NCBI GenBank assembly: GCA_963580285.1
Contig: CAUZLF010000216.1
Coordinates: 62,001 to 126,000 of the forward strand
DNA length: 64,000 bases
Direction: 5' to 3'
Source of the DNA: Lucinisca nassula
Lineage: Eukaryota; Mollusca; Bivalvia; Lucinida; Lucinidae
Part shown: positions 55,401 through 61,308 of the stretch, in pieces
How positions within the stretch are numbered: the stretch's first letter is position 1
How the letters are laid out: every line of letters begins with the position of its first letter
The notes under the pieces: model-generated
Told to the model about the DNA's origin: nothing
The model's input: only the letters and a program-made list of their open reading frames with translations
Databases searched by the model: none
Translations under genes and position numbers: made by a program

Positions 55401-56663
55401 ATGTGTCAAAGTTTGACCAAGGCACAAAGAAGGTCAAGGTCAACCCAGGGTCACCAGTTTAGCAATTTATGATGGGCCTACGTCCCAGATTCTATTTATC
55501 AAGTTTCGTGGAAATCTGCCCAGTGGTTCTGTAGAAGACTATTTTTGAAGGGTTTTTACCATATATGGCTTGGCAGCCATTTTGGTCATGTGACCTGGAC
55601 CCCATGAGCAAATTTTGGTTTCCCCCATCCCATAGAGGCTCCATATGAAATTTGACTTCAATCGGCCCAACGGTTTCCGAGGAGAAGCAGTTCGAAAATT
55701 TTCACATTTTTCGCCTCGGCAAGGCTATACTAAATGGAACGTAATATTTCGCAAGTTCATTGGTTAGATCTCACTGATATCTATCAGTATGCCAAAAAAT
55801 GTTTAAATATTCCAAGCGGTTAAGTCACGATCACCAATTTTCACAAACGGGTTACGGACAGACAGACCATATATGGCTTGGCGGCCATTTTGGTCATGTG
55901 ATCTGGACCCCATGAGCAAATTTTGATTTCCCCCATCCCATAGAGGCTCCACATGAAATTTGACTTCAATCGGCCCAACGGTTACCGAGGAGGAGCAGTT
56001 CGAAAATTTTTACATTTTTCACCTCGGCGAGGCTATACTAAATGGAATGTAATATTTCGCAAGTTCATTGGTTAGATCTCATTGATATCTATCAGTATGC
56101 CAAAAATTGTTTAAATATTCCAAGCGGTTAAGTCACTATCACCAATTTTCACAAACGGGTTACGGACGGACATACACACTGACAGACTGACAGAATGACA
56201 CGGTGATTTTAGGGCAGTCTTAGAAATCAACCGACTTCAGTGGGTCGCTTTTTCTGCGGGTCGTGCAATATAATCAATTGCAGTATAAGTAGAAAGAAAG
56301 AAAAAAAAAGAAAATGGTGATGTGAAAAACCTTCAGTGACTCGAACTACCCCTGTCTCAAACAAATTTTCATGGTCCCAAAGGTGTTTGAGCCTTGAAAT
56401 TTCACTGTAATCATGCATGGCAGCTCACTGAAATAAAATTGTTATAAAACTGCAAGTTATATCAATGTAAACTGCAGAAATATTGCAACCAAATGCCTGA
56501 TACTCACTTTAACAGCACTGTAGCCAGTCCCATCAACATCTTTAGGTGTCTCAGGTGGGTTACACTGCAGTGTCTGCTCTGTCAGCGATGTTATAGGACA
56601 TCTCGACCCGCCAACAGTCACTGACATATCTTGTAGTACTGAGTTCAAGGTCGCAAACACACC
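34283..56663 (-). CDS. Met/Ron-like receptor tyrosine kinase, predicted pseudokinase (3' nine exons; 5' part outside window)
   Basis: Nine exons (156, 292, 120, 84, 185, 110, 166, 137 and 175 bp), all bounded by AG and GT, join in phase to 474 codons plus TGA. Numbering from the first visible residue: IPT/TIG end about 1-60, transmembrane helix 77-101 followed by RRHRK, juxtamembrane to about 180, kinase about 183-445, short tail to 474. The subfamily call rests on the glycine loop GKGNFG, the hinge [30 protein letters not shown] and the CW...D...RP segment, which resemble Met/Ron, plus an IPT domain before the membrane. Met normally signals for hepatocyte growth factor-like ligands at the plasma membrane. 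Here Lys214 is kept, but the alpha-C Glu position is Thr232, HRD is HSN (307-309) and DFG is EYG (327-329), so phosphotransfer should be absent or very weak. Only one of the paired activation-loop tyrosines remains (Tyr340), and the C-terminal tail has no tyrosine. The semaphorin-like ectodomain expected for the family, if present, is beyond 64 kb. No AATAAA or ATTAAA was seen in the 650 bases after the stop. Confidence 0.88.
34532..35667. mobile_element. TA-type DNA-transposon remnant interrupted by a LINE fragment
   Basis: Left end TACAGAGGACCCTCGTTATA and right end, on the minus strand, TGCAGTCAACCCTCTTTATA are inverted. An inner GTCGTTATAACGAG lies near 35610. The LINE 3' end is inserted at about 34745-35505. 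Confidence 0.65.
34748..35473 (+). pseudogene. Non-LTR retrotransposon (LINE) polyprotein, C-terminal end
   Basis: In one frame: WCTWCQGTAQPLDGRP, SFCYLGDMLSAAGGC, SETWPLTKPNLQRLQRND, then a TAG at 35195-35197, then RRLRWYGHMECSNGAVKTAC, GKRGPGRPKMTWKQL and VDVAPVPAR followed by TAA (35471). This is the C-terminal region after the reverse transcriptase in LINEs with RWYGHVER and GRPKMTW motifs. The 5' part is truncated as usual for LINEs, and about eight residues are missing near 35009. A (GAT)n tail follows the stop (35486-35502). Confidence 0.82.
35722..35968 (-). mobile_element. SINE family 2, diverged copy
   Basis: TTTGGAGTTTAACAGCCTGT to TGACTGAGCCACAGAGGAC, without the (GTTT) tail. It is older than the copies at 28713 and 38818. 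Confidence 0.72.
36116..36288 (-). mobile_element. SINE family 3, copy 2
   Basis: GAGTGAGTGAGTGAGACTTA to GTAACCACTGCACCACGGAG. Imperfect target-site duplication ACACAGAGTGAG / ACACAGAATGAG. Confidence 0.82.
36505..37030 (-). mobile_element. SINE-like family 5 copy containing a 238-bp LINE fragment
   Basis: SINE sequence is present at 36505-36640 and 36879-37030. Between them, 36641-36878 matches LINE positions 35147-35384 with about eight differences, including the same in-frame TAG. Roughly 10 bp of SINE are missing at the junction. Confidence 0.82.
37132..37268 (-). CDS. RTK exon h: kinase C-lobe
   Basis: 137 bp, phase 0 in and phase 2 out, acceptor tttcag, donor gtaagc. It encodes [20 protein letters not shown] through PRQCPEN, the strongly conserved alpha-F/alpha-G part of the tyrosine kinase fold. 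Confidence 0.9.
37334..37806 (-). mobile_element. SINE family 2 interrupted by SINE family 3 (37503-37671)
   Basis: SINE 2 halves 37334-37502 (CTTGAATCAACAG at the break) and 37672-37806 (ATCAGCAGAAGGAAGG after it) flank a complete SINE 3. The short repeat ATCAACAG/ATCAGCAG is the likely target duplication. SINE 3 is the younger. Confidence 0.83.
37860..37925. repeat. Scrap of TTAA MITE family 9 (central palindrome)
   Basis: GGAAAGAATTTGCTCCTGAG and complement; the outer ends are missing because of the SINE 3 insertion at 37938. Confidence 0.65.
37938..38106 (-). mobile_element. SINE family 3, copy 4
   Basis: GAGTGAGTGAGTGTTTGAGT to CCACTGCACCACGGAGGCTT. Flanks CCCCTTATTGAGGT and CCCTTACTGAGGT form a ~13-bp target-site duplication. 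Confidence 0.85.
38248..38370 (-). mobile_element. SINE family 4, fragment
   Basis: TCAAGATTGTTTCACTTTCT to CAAGCAAGGCTGGAACTGAC; the tRNA head is missing. Confidence 0.65.
38371..38817. other. Intron sequence, no exon seen
   Basis: 38480-38770 resembles 33760-33960 and 53630-54010 (TTTCATAAATAGC, TTTTCTCCACTGAAAAT), a weak dispersed repeat. No coding signal. Confidence 0.5.
38818..39135 (-). mobile_element. SINE family 2, full-length copy
   Basis: (TTTG)n tail at 38819 to ACTGAGGTACCGAGGCCGGC at 39131; the body matches the copy at 28713 closely. Confidence 0.83.
39146..39382. mobile_element. TTAA MITE family 9, complete copy
   Basis: Ends TTAAGGGGAATGGGAACACC and its near-perfect complement terminating in TTAA at 39382. 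Centre palindrome GAATTTGCTCCTCAGGAGCA. TTAA at both ends is the piggyBac-type target signature. Confidence 0.87.
39383..39965. repeat. Dispersed repeat family 10, copy 1
   Basis: Shares with 52405-53045, in opposite orientation, CCCTTTCCTACTCAG, TGTTTTTACGTGTCTG, CAGTGCCAAACCCCTTA and a poly-C/poly-G stretch. About 75% similar. Confidence 0.75.
40255..40420 (-). CDS. RTK exon g: activation segment (EYG instead of DFG)
   Basis: 166 bp, phase 2 in and phase 0 out, acceptor tttcag, donor gtaagc. It encodes LVSEYGLTKELF through VKWMAPEVVES and THSDV. DFG is EYG (Glu codon at 40387-40389). The activation loop is exactly as long as in Met (26 residues from the G of DFG to the W of KWM), so only point changes are needed to explain the loss. 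Confidence 0.9.
40462..40605 (+). mobile_element. SINE family 3, plus-strand copy
   Basis: GGTTATGCTACTCGCCTTGT to AAATAAAGCACTCACTAACT; slightly diverged and lacking the first ~15 bp of the head. It is followed at 40606-40795 by a SINE family 2 fragment on the minus strand. Confidence 0.78.
40606..40795 (-). mobile_element. SINE family 2, head-containing fragment
   Basis: GCACATTCTTTGACCAGAAA to ACGGAGCCACCGAGGCTGG. The tail half is absent; the SINE family 3 copy abuts the break. Confidence 0.75.
40860..41770 (-). repeat. Intronic minisatellite built from RTK exon f 3' end plus splice donor
   Basis: About nine tandem copies (plus a worn tenth at the low-coordinate end) of an 82-98 bp unit. 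Each carries, on the minus strand, the codons for VTHSNLAARNC followed by the donor gtaagttgat and a short spacer containing variants of CTACTGTTRCTATGGCAATA. Copies of the donor lie near 40952, 41036, 41132, 41226, 41324, 41418, 41516, 41598 and 41681; the functional exon is the last unit of the series. One copy (41251-41263) reads HSD rather than HSN. Some copies lack 4 bp before the donor. Confidence 0.92.
41771..41880 (-). CDS. RTK exon f: alpha-E and catalytic loop (HSN instead of HRD)
   Basis: 110 bp, phase 0 in and phase 2 out, acceptor ttacag, donor gtaagttgat. It encodes NLTVLELLEM through VTHSNLAARNCL. The catalytic base position is Asn (codon AAC at 41791-41793) and HRD Arg is Ser, while the Mg-binding Asn of AARN is kept. 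Its 3' third plus donor is the source of the tandem array at 40860-41770. Confidence 0.9.
41943..42184. mobile_element. TTAA MITE family 9, copy 3
   Basis: AAAGGGGAATGGGAACACCT to GTGTATCCATTCCCCTTAA, only about 60 bp upstream (in gene sense) of RTK exon f. Centre GAATTTGCTCCTCAGGAGCA. Confidence 0.83.
42268..42414 (-). mobile_element. SINE family 4, copy 4
   Basis: ATTTCCACTGCCTTTGGCGG to TTAACCACTAGGCCAGGGAG; the head reads CTCCCTGGCCTAGTGGTTAA on the minus strand. Confidence 0.73.
42819..43397 (+). mobile_element. Tandem-array element, ~160-bp units
   Basis: Ends AAACTAGACAAAAGTGCCCA with GGGCAC hairpin and ATACCCCC...GGGGGTATAACTATCC. Two and a half units with AGTTATTGAGAAATCTTTGA and AACTACAAAGGGAAATAACT, then a short (ACAG) tract. 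Same architecture as 17505-18329 with unrelated units. Confidence 0.82.
43398..44255. other. Intron sequence, no exon seen
   Basis: AT-rich, several T-runs (43832-43849, 43899-43907, 43970-43979). No supportable feature. Confidence 0.5.
44263..44447 (-). CDS. RTK exon e: alpha-C helix to hinge
   Basis: 185 bp, phase 1 in and phase 0 out. It encodes EFLQTVARYRDLQHPGV and [18 protein letters not shown]. Aligned to the Met segment around its alpha-C helix, the Glu that pairs with the ATP lysine falls on Thr232 (codon at 44404-44406). Hinge and alpha-D residues are well conserved. Confidence 0.88.
44490..44703. mobile_element. MITE family 3, worn copy
   Basis: TATTTACCCCTAAATATTTG to ATACATAGGGTAATTACG with hairpin 44582-44661 (GGCAAACAATGTACAACCTG...CTGGATTTACACTGTTTCC). 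Confidence 0.68.
44862..45013 (+). mobile_element. Minimal element: ends plus microsatellite, no array
   Basis: CTAGAGCTGTCAGTGAAACT, GACTAGGGCCCC, then (GGACAGAC)n at 44915-44966, then AGTGCGGGGCCCTAATA. It has the ends-plus-GGAC layout of the larger elements but no tandem units. Confidence 0.65.
45100..45365 (-). mobile_element. SINE-like family 5, copy in RTK intron
   Basis: GAGGTTTTACATCCCTATCA to AGCATCATGCAGCCAAATCT; diverged ~20%. It is followed by foldback sequence with GTTGAGCATGAAA repeats (45366-45640). Confidence 0.72.
45976..46059 (-). CDS. RTK exon d: glycine loop and ATP lysine
   Basis: 84 bp, phase 1 in and out. It encodes GNFGVTYKATY through DVACKTLQ. The lysine at 45986-45988 (minus strand) is the VAxK lysine that binds ATP phosphates in active kinases and is retained here. 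The acceptor is a weak tttttaag, but the reading frame on both sides matches the family. Confidence 0.87.
46092..47336. mobile_element. TA-type element with bipartite inverted ends and internal end duplication
   Basis: ATACACTG...CGTTATAACGCTG at 46092-46118 is mirrored by CAGCGTTATAACG...CAGTGTAT at 47310-47336. An internal copy of the left subterminal region recurs at 46507-46630 (GTTATAACGCTGTTGGT). No transposase seen. Confidence 0.7.
47548..47842 (-). mobile_element. SINE-like family 5, intron copy A
   Basis: GATTTGGGGTTTAACGTCCC to AAGCCCCTATGGGCGGGGGC, nearly intact. The flanking CGGCAATAATGTT (47529 and 47842) is duplicated, a likely target-site duplication. Confidence 0.85.
47858..48132 (-). 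mobile_element. SINE-like family 5, intron copy B
   Basis: GATTTGAGGTATAACGTCCC to CATCTATTTCTTCAAGAAGA, same orientation as copy A; lacks the last ~20 bp. Confidence 0.83.
48535..48735. repeat. Foldback repeat (partner family at 27293-27455)
   Basis: GCATGCTGGGTATTTTTTTT...CAGCAGACGGCATTT and AATTTGTCGTCTGCTGAATT arms around an AATTGTCTCCTATGAAAACA loop. Confidence 0.7.
49006..49125 (-). CDS. RTK exon c: kinase N-terminus
   Basis: 120 bp, phase 1 in and phase 1 out, acceptor ttgcag and donor gtttgt. It begins TGPYIEEILSKVEDEALRQ and runs to RRRLDIGDMLGK, the strand beta-1 and the start of the glycine loop. The third Gly codon of GKG is split by the next intron. A dimeric palindromic repeat sits about 25 bp upstream of the acceptor. 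Confidence 0.88.
49150..49312. repeat. Dimeric palindrome just upstream of RTK exon c
   Basis: Two tandem ~78-bp foldbacks of ATTGTGAATGTAACGTGATR...GATTTGATAACAGTTATCCAATC...CATCACATCACGTTACATTC. The whole is also self-complementary. It begins about 25 bp from the exon acceptor. Confidence 0.83.
50080..50250. repeat. Foldback around CATATCAGCCCGAG
   Basis: AGATTATCATATGGCATTTT...CCATATCAGCCCGAGGG and its complement ...GATATGAAAAATGCCATATC. The arm tip CCATATCAGCCCGAG occurs four times in alternating orientation. The flank to ~50640 resembles the arms of 5609-6724 in style (GACGTC, GGCG-rich on AT background). Confidence 0.75.
50690..51850 (-). mobile_element. Tandem-array element, ~181-bp units
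   Basis: Six units with AAATGACTAAGTTCACAATG, ACATGCGCATCCTCATACCA and GAGTTGCGATGACAAGAGGT (starts near 50693, 50877, 51057, 51238, 51420, 51588). Then a long (GGAC)n tract (51744-51805) and the end hairpin CCTGCTAAAGCAGG TGCGAC. The low-coordinate end is unclear; GTCGCACCTGCTCC at 50576 may be it. Confidence 0.82.
51880..52165. repeat. Dispersed repeat family 7, copy 2
   Basis: AAATCAGCGGTTTTACAGTC, CTAAGCGGAGCCGTAAAACA and GACAGTATATCTCAGAATAT match 16470-16795. Confidence 0.78.
52405..53045. repeat. Dispersed repeat family 10, copy 2 (inverse of 39383-39965)
   Basis: AACCCTTTACCACTCAG to AAAACACGTATCTGAGTGGG, with a G10/C10 foldback at 52827-52851. Both copies lie in introns of the same gene in opposite orientation. 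Confidence 0.76.
53095..53280. mobile_element. TTAA MITE family 9, copy 4, next to RTK exon b donor
   Basis: TTGGGAACACCTTCAGGGGA to CTCCATTCCCCTTAT, with duplicated/rearranged centre AAAGAATTTGTGAGCAAATT. It ends 14 bp from the exon b splice donor. Confidence 0.78.
53295..53586 (-). CDS. RTK exon b: transmembrane and juxtamembrane
   Basis: 292 bp, phase 0 in and phase 1 out, donor gtacag at 53289-53294. It encodes the IPT end (VQIGNL), an acidic stalk (YYEDDNGD), a hydrophobic helix of about 25 residues beginning PIAAGIILG, a basic stop-transfer RRHRKNK, and an acidic cytoplasmic segment containing the juxtamembrane tyrosine of QDYIPDVW. A palindromic MITE ends about 14 bp inside the intron from the donor. 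Confidence 0.88.
53674..53870 (+). mobile_element. SINE family 2, 5'-truncated
   Basis: GGTCATTCTCTCCCTTCCGC to AAACTCCAATACAAACAAAC; no tRNA head. It interrupts a repeat related to 33760-33960 (TTTCATATGACATGAC before, ATATGAAATGACCAGG after). Confidence 0.83.
53871..54380. other. Intron sequence, no exon seen
   Basis: Unassigned apart from the 38480-38770-like stretch up to about 54010. Confidence 0.45.
54381..56220 (+). mobile_element. Tandem-array element, ~424-bp units
   Basis: Units begin with GCATATGTGTCAAAGTTTGA at about 54551, 54974 and 55398, followed by shortened units. Two neighbouring units differ at only a handful of sites. The tail ACCAATTTTCACAAACGGGT TACGGAC occurs twice (55830-55860 and 56138-56168), then a short (GACA) tract and the end GGTGATTTTAGGGCAG. 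Confidence 0.85.
56508..56663 (-). CDS. RTK exon a: IPT/TIG domain
   Basis: 156 bp, phase 0 at both ends. The acceptor AG lies at 56664-56665 and the donor gtgagta at 56501-56507. It encodes 52 residues with GGSRCPI and LQCNPPE, the paired-cysteine pattern of IPT/TIG domains in plexins and Met-type receptors. This is the most upstream exon I can find; the preceding one must lie past the retroelement that starts at 57632. Confidence 0.85.
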
Positions 56664-56744
56664 CTGAATTGAATTATATGATGAAACTTCAATGCCACAA
56701 ACACTGATTTTTGTTTTTGTTTTTTTTGGGGGGGGGGGTTATGC

Positions 56745-56885
56745 CCCTTTAAAGATTATTTCACTCATATCGGGCCAATCGTTATTTAAAGGTGGGCGAA
56801 AACTGGAGTACCCAGGGAAAAACCACCAGACCTTCCATGGCAGAACTTGGCATCTCACATGTGACCCGAGCCAGACTCGAACCAC
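56745..56885 (-). mobile_element. SINE family 4, head-less copy upstream of RTK exon a
   Basis: TTTAAAGATTATTTCACTCA to GTGACCCGAGCCAGACTCGA; B-box-like TTCGAGTCTGG is present but the A-box end is gone. Confidence 0.7.
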
Positions 56886-56946
56886 AAACACTGATTATTT
56901 ACCAAAATGAATCAAGTCAAAGCTCTGTAAGAAGCAAATAATGGAA

Positions 56947-57140
56947 CAGAAAATCTGGGGATAACTGCATTCAAAATGTCATTTGGGGAGGTAAATCAGT
57001 GGTTTTAAGGTCTGAAATTTTATTTTATTGCAAGGAGTCAACAGAGCTGTAAAACGGAATTTGCAACTGTAAAACCGATGATTTACCCCCCAAATGACAA
57101 TTTTCAATACAGTTATCCCTATTCTTATGAATTTTTTCAC
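56947..57140. repeat. Dispersed repeat family 7, copy 3
   Basis: GGGGATAACTGCATTCAAAA, GTAAATCAGTGGTTTTAAGG and GATGATTTACCCCCCAAATG; matches 16470-16795. Confidence 0.75.
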
Positions 57141-57631
57141 TTGTTCTGTTTAAAAAAAATTCTTTTTGCCCAAAATGGCAAGTACGGTGTGCTGCAGGGC
57201 TCGAGAAAATGCCGGTTTCCCGGTCCTGGACCGATTTTGGGCTTACTGAACCGATTTTAACTGAAAAAGAAGACTAAAAAATCGGTCCATAATTTATTAA
57301 AATTTAAAAAAAAATCGGTTCGAAAATTTCGCAAAGCCGTTATTTTGTAAAAACAAACAGACCTTTTTCCATTGACAATCCAAGCAAGTACACAAAAATG
57401 CCTGAAGCGCAATGTGTTAGACTGGTTCATTATCTAACTAGGTGAAAATCGGACAAGTCCACGTCGGGGTCTTTGATCTTATCACAGCGAAATTTGATCC
57501 GCGTGTCAAAATCATGTAATCTGATCTGTCCACTTGGGTGAGCGCAATTTGACCTGTGTGTCAAAATTATTAATCCGTGAAAACTGGCCTGAGGCGTTAT
57601 CGGCAAGCTGGCAAGGTGAGAAAATAAGGTC
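57141..57631. other. No exon seen
   Basis: A short inverted repeat of CCGATTTT/AAAATCGG units at 57220-57330 and otherwise unassigned sequence up to the retroelement boundary. Confidence 0.45.
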
Positions 57632-57964
57632 AATAATAGGGATTATCAACTAAATGATAATCCCATTTATTTGGTGCGAACAAATTGAATGGACTGTCAT
57701 TAATGTGTCATGATTGCAGCTTCAGGGTGGCTTGACCTCTCATTATTTAGGTTTAAACAATGTCTGATCGCAATTTCGATCTCGTCATCCACCATGACAG
57801 TTGGTCCAGGTTACTGGACGCTTGCACCGTGTTTGTTATTCAGCAGTCAAGTGTCTTAAGGGCCAAACTATGGTTTGGCGTCTTGCGCATGCGCAGGGAA
57901 ACCTTCCTTTTCCGTTTTCAAATCCAGCAAAAGAAAGTTGTATTTTTTATGAGGAATCTAAAAC
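57632..57964 (+). repeat. A1 copy of split direct repeat
   Basis: 333 bp, identical by eye to 62565-62897 from AATAATAGGG to TCTAAAAC. It contains an imperfect palindrome near its start (ATTATCAACTAAATGATAAT). Flanking bases differ immediately on both sides. Confidence 0.92.
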
Positions 57965-59221
57965 TAAAAATCCAGCACGAGAAAGTTGTCGGGACTCGGT
58001 TGAGATATATTTCATAATAAAAGAAGAAGAGGGTCTCCTTTTGCTATAATATAAGAATTTCCATTGGTTGACCTCGAACAACAATAATATTATCGGTGCT
58101 TTCGTTTTGCAACCGGAAATGATAAAATGCGTTAGTGACGAGGTACAACTAAATAGGGAAAAAGTGACAACTAAGACAGTTCACCGTTACGAAAATATTA
58201 GGAAAAGTGACACTACGGCGGCATAAAAATCGCCATTTTAATTGCAAAATATACATGGGTGACAATGGTGGCCCTGCGAGTTTTTGGTACCTTATAAAGC
58301 TTGGGAAAAAATGTTATTATGGAAGATAAATAGTATGCAGCGAAGAAATTAAAGGGCTAAATATGATTTCGGATATAAGGACGGTCGGCAGGGAACTCTT
58401 CAGTAAAAAGAAACAAAGAACGGATATCTTTCCCGCCAGTTTCTCATTTGGTGGAGGTGAAAGCTTCGGTTTTTATTGCTAAAATTTGATCATTTTTGAA
58501 CAGTTTTAAAAGCAAAATCTTTGCCAGAGGTGTGGGACTGATTGAAAATATTTCTTGTGTACATTTGGTAAGGTCATATAGCAGAATACCTTTGTTTGCA
58601 CCTCCGAAAACGGCGGACCTCAGTGGAAGTGACTTCACGCCGATCGTCCTTATATATTTTGTACCACAGGGACGCCCTGTATCTGTTTATTTTGAGTGTA
58701 ACTGACTGGGGAATTTCCACAAGGGTCATGACCTTTGGCACTCATTGTGTAACGCTAAATTAACTAAAAATACCATTTTAAGTAAATGCGCTGTTAGAAT
58801 TTTCGTTATATTTTTGAAGGGATTATGCCTCGACTTTCGGGTATAATAGCGTCAGTTTGGGTTGTCAGAGTTAAACAGCGCAGGCATTGCGGGATAGCTT
58901 GACAGCTCAGCTGACCAGCTGTGTTATTTTTAAATATGCAAATGACCATGTGTTTGTCAAATGTTAGTTTATTTATGAACACCCGACCTACTTTTGAGCC
59001 GGACATAGCCGCTTGAATCACAGGTGTGATATACCGGTATTATCGATAGTAACCTGTCAATTAAACATATATTGGGAATTCAATGACCACAAACAATATA
59101 TTTTCTAAAGGTAATTTTATTGACTTTCAAAACATATTTGAAGCCACAAACCTCATCTGATTCGATATGAGTCTGCCAATATCAAGCCAGACATTGTAAA
59201 AAAAAAAAAAAAAAAAAAAAA
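57965..59221 (+). other. Retroelement region between A1 and the RT, no domain recognised
   Basis: This is where a gag-like ORF1 would be expected in a DIRS-order element. Open stretches (58496-58705, for example) are short and match nothing I know. A poly(A) tract of 24 bases is at 59199-59222. Confidence 0.4.
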
Positions 59222-59760
59222 AGTTAAAGCAGACAGAGTGGCTGGACCTTTTGACTCTTGTCCGCTATAAACTCTGCACATATCACCATTAGGTCTTGTA
59301 TATTATATTGTGCAAATGGTTCAAGCTTAAGGCTGTGGTTGCCTTTTGGTAAATTCCGATATACGGTAAAAGGAAAATTTGGGCTATTACCCATCTCTCC
59401 TTTAGACTCTGATCAGCTCAGATTCAAGCTTGACGGGAAGTTTTATTTTGTTTAAGCAATGCCATTTGGTTGCAGCATAGCACGCCAGACTTTCGAGACT
59501 GTCGCTACTTTTTTGGAATTCTGGGTAGCTAGACATGTTTCTGAGGGACGATTCATATGTTATCTTGAAAGTTTCCTGCTTGGTACTAGGGAGTCCATTT
59601 GTGGGCAATTTATAAATGCTACATGTGGTTTATCAAAGATACACTGTCACCTTCGCATCACAGCAGATATGAAGGAATTTGAACTTTGGGTACAATTTTT
59701 CAAAAAAAAAAAAAAAAAAAAGGAAAAGGAAAAGAAAATATGGTATTTCCGTTTCTCATG
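59222..59760 (+). pseudogene. DIRS-type reverse transcriptase, broken
   Basis: Recognisable pieces in changing frames are DRVAGPFDSCPL and TLHISPLGLV (the N-terminal RT motif of DIRS-like elements), then SPLDSDQLRFKLDGKFYF, MPFGCSIARQTFETVATFLE and YLESFLLG, where YLDDFL is expected. Stops separate several pieces and the catalytic DD is ES, so the enzyme would be inactive. A poly(A) run of about 19 bases interrupts it near 59702-59720. Confidence 0.75.
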
Positions 59761-59814
59761 ACCGGTTCTGGATGTCATATGAGGACTTACAGCACTGCAC
59801 CATTCGTGCAAGGG

Positions 59815-59925
59815 GTTTGAACTCGGTTTTGGTGCCTACTTTGTAGGTAATGAGATAAGACCAGTGGTCCAGTGGATAATTTTTCCGTCTTTGGAGCATC
59901 TTCTGTTATTTATTTTTGATATATA
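59815..59925 (+). pseudogene. RNase H trace of the DIRS-like element
   Basis: One frame reads GFELGFGAYFVGNE followed by FPSLEHLLLF. This resembles the G-x-GA-x-F ... ITFLELFPI core of RNase H in DIRS-like elements. It is short and weakly supported apart from its position directly after the RT. Confidence 0.5.
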
Positions 59926-59939
59926 TAAAAAAAAAAAAA

Positions 59940-60250
59940 CAGTAGTGTACGGGGAACTGCACCCTGCAGTACACCACATTCTATTCAAAATTACAGACCA
60001 ACCTTACCAAGTCACGGAAGGCAATGTTAATCGAGATATTTCCATGACATATTAAAAATGTAGAGTGCCGTGCACTGAACCTTGCAGTACACAACATTCT
60101 TTTCAAATCTACGGATCAACCTTACCACTCACGGAGGGTAATGTTTAATGAGATATTTCCATTTATGTATTTATTTATTTATTTATTTTAATTTATGCAT
60201 TTATTAAAATGTAGAGTACTGAGCACTGCACCTTGCAGTACACCACATTC
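59940..60250 (+). repeat. Triplicated ~120-150 bp segment inside the retroelement
   Basis: Three imperfect direct copies beginning with a GTAGTGTACG/GTAGAGTGCCG/GTAGAGTACTG variant and containing CACTGCACCCTGCAGTACACC-like sequence start near 59941, 60060 and 60210. They separate the RNase H trace from the recombinase. Confidence 0.7.
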
Positions 60251-60414
60251 TAATCTTTAGAATAGTTGAGACATAACTGCCCTCCAACAATATCGTGCAT
60301 CCCACTTGCAATCAATGCATCTATATGTTGCCTTGGTTGTCAAACAATATATGATGTGGAAGCCTGATGGTAGTCTAGACTTCTTTTGCCTCCGGAATGG
60401 CCATTAATTAAAGC

Positions 60415-60612
60415 ACTGTCAGCTCAGTGGCACTCTTGTGACAGCTGTAGAAAATAAACTAGGACTTCCAAAGCACCTTTATGCTGCACATTCCTTTAGA
60501 ATTGGAAGGGCTATTAATTTGGCAGCTAAGGGTATTCTAGTATAGCCATAAAAGAAATTGGTTGATGGAAAACTGGGGCGGTAACATGGTACATACGTTT
60601 TAAATTGTCTGT
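60415..60612 (+). pseudogene. Tyrosine recombinase C-terminal part, broken
   Basis: GLPKHLYAAHSFRIGRAINL (HSFRIG at 60489-60506) matches the HxxR box of DIRS/Ngaro tyrosine recombinases. After a frame change, IKEIG, WKTGAV and TWYIRF fit the region carrying the nucleophilic tyrosine. A stop and a frameshift lie between the boxes. Such enzymes integrate circular DNA intermediates instead of using an integrase. Confidence 0.72.
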
Positions 60613-60870
60613 TACAGATATATTGCTTATCGGTGATTCCCTGGTTTCACACCTTGCTGACAGTGTATCAGCTCTCAGACCTCCAGCTAATGCAGTGATT
60701 GTTAGCTAAAAATTTTATTAGGGTAAAGCGGTGCACTGGGATCACTACGACACCGAGCTCCAATGGTTGCTGCAGTTTCATTCAACCCTTGTGATGATAA
60801 TTATTCACCTCGGGGGCAACAACCTTGTTGAGTGGTCCCAAAGCAAACTTCTTAAAGACTTTTAAAAGCT
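60600..60870 (+). pseudogene. SGNH/GDSL hydrolase-like segment, broken
   Basis: Directly downstream of the recombinase one reads ILLIGDSLVSHLADS (block I GDS with the catalytic Ser position) and, after a stop and a few residues, LVMIIIHLGGNNLVEW (block III GxND, here GGNN). Hydrolase ORFs of this kind accompany some Ngaro-like elements. The substrate is unknown. Confidence 0.6.
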
Positions 60871-61308
60871 AATTTGCATACATGGCTTCAATCTATCCTG
60901 AAGCCCAAATGGTATGATCAGACATCCTCCCTAATTGTCAGTCGGGGCTGGGGGCGGACAACACTCATGAAGGGCTTAAAAAGCTGGATCACAGGAGGCG
61001 TATATACCAATCGGGTAGACAGCCTGCTTTAAATGTAGTGACCGAACAATCAAGCATGTGCTCGATTTCAATACAACAGGGCTATTTAAGACCGATAGGG
61101 TTCATCTCACTGCTGTGGGCAATATCATATTTTTGGAATACATTTTGAGGAAGTAGTCAATCAATTTGTTACAGACCCTTCTTCCCAAATGTAAAATCCT
61201 AATATGTAGTTAGAATAACAGGACAAGGATAAAAAGGCTATATTCATAAAAATGTTGACTTGCTGAATTGGGGGACAAATTTATGTGGGGCATCATAAAT
61301 TTGCTGTG

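Noticed and set aside
59258..59455. A host gene at 59.2-59.8 kb
   Set aside because: The fragments match DIRS-type reverse transcriptase motifs in order, with stops and frame changes.
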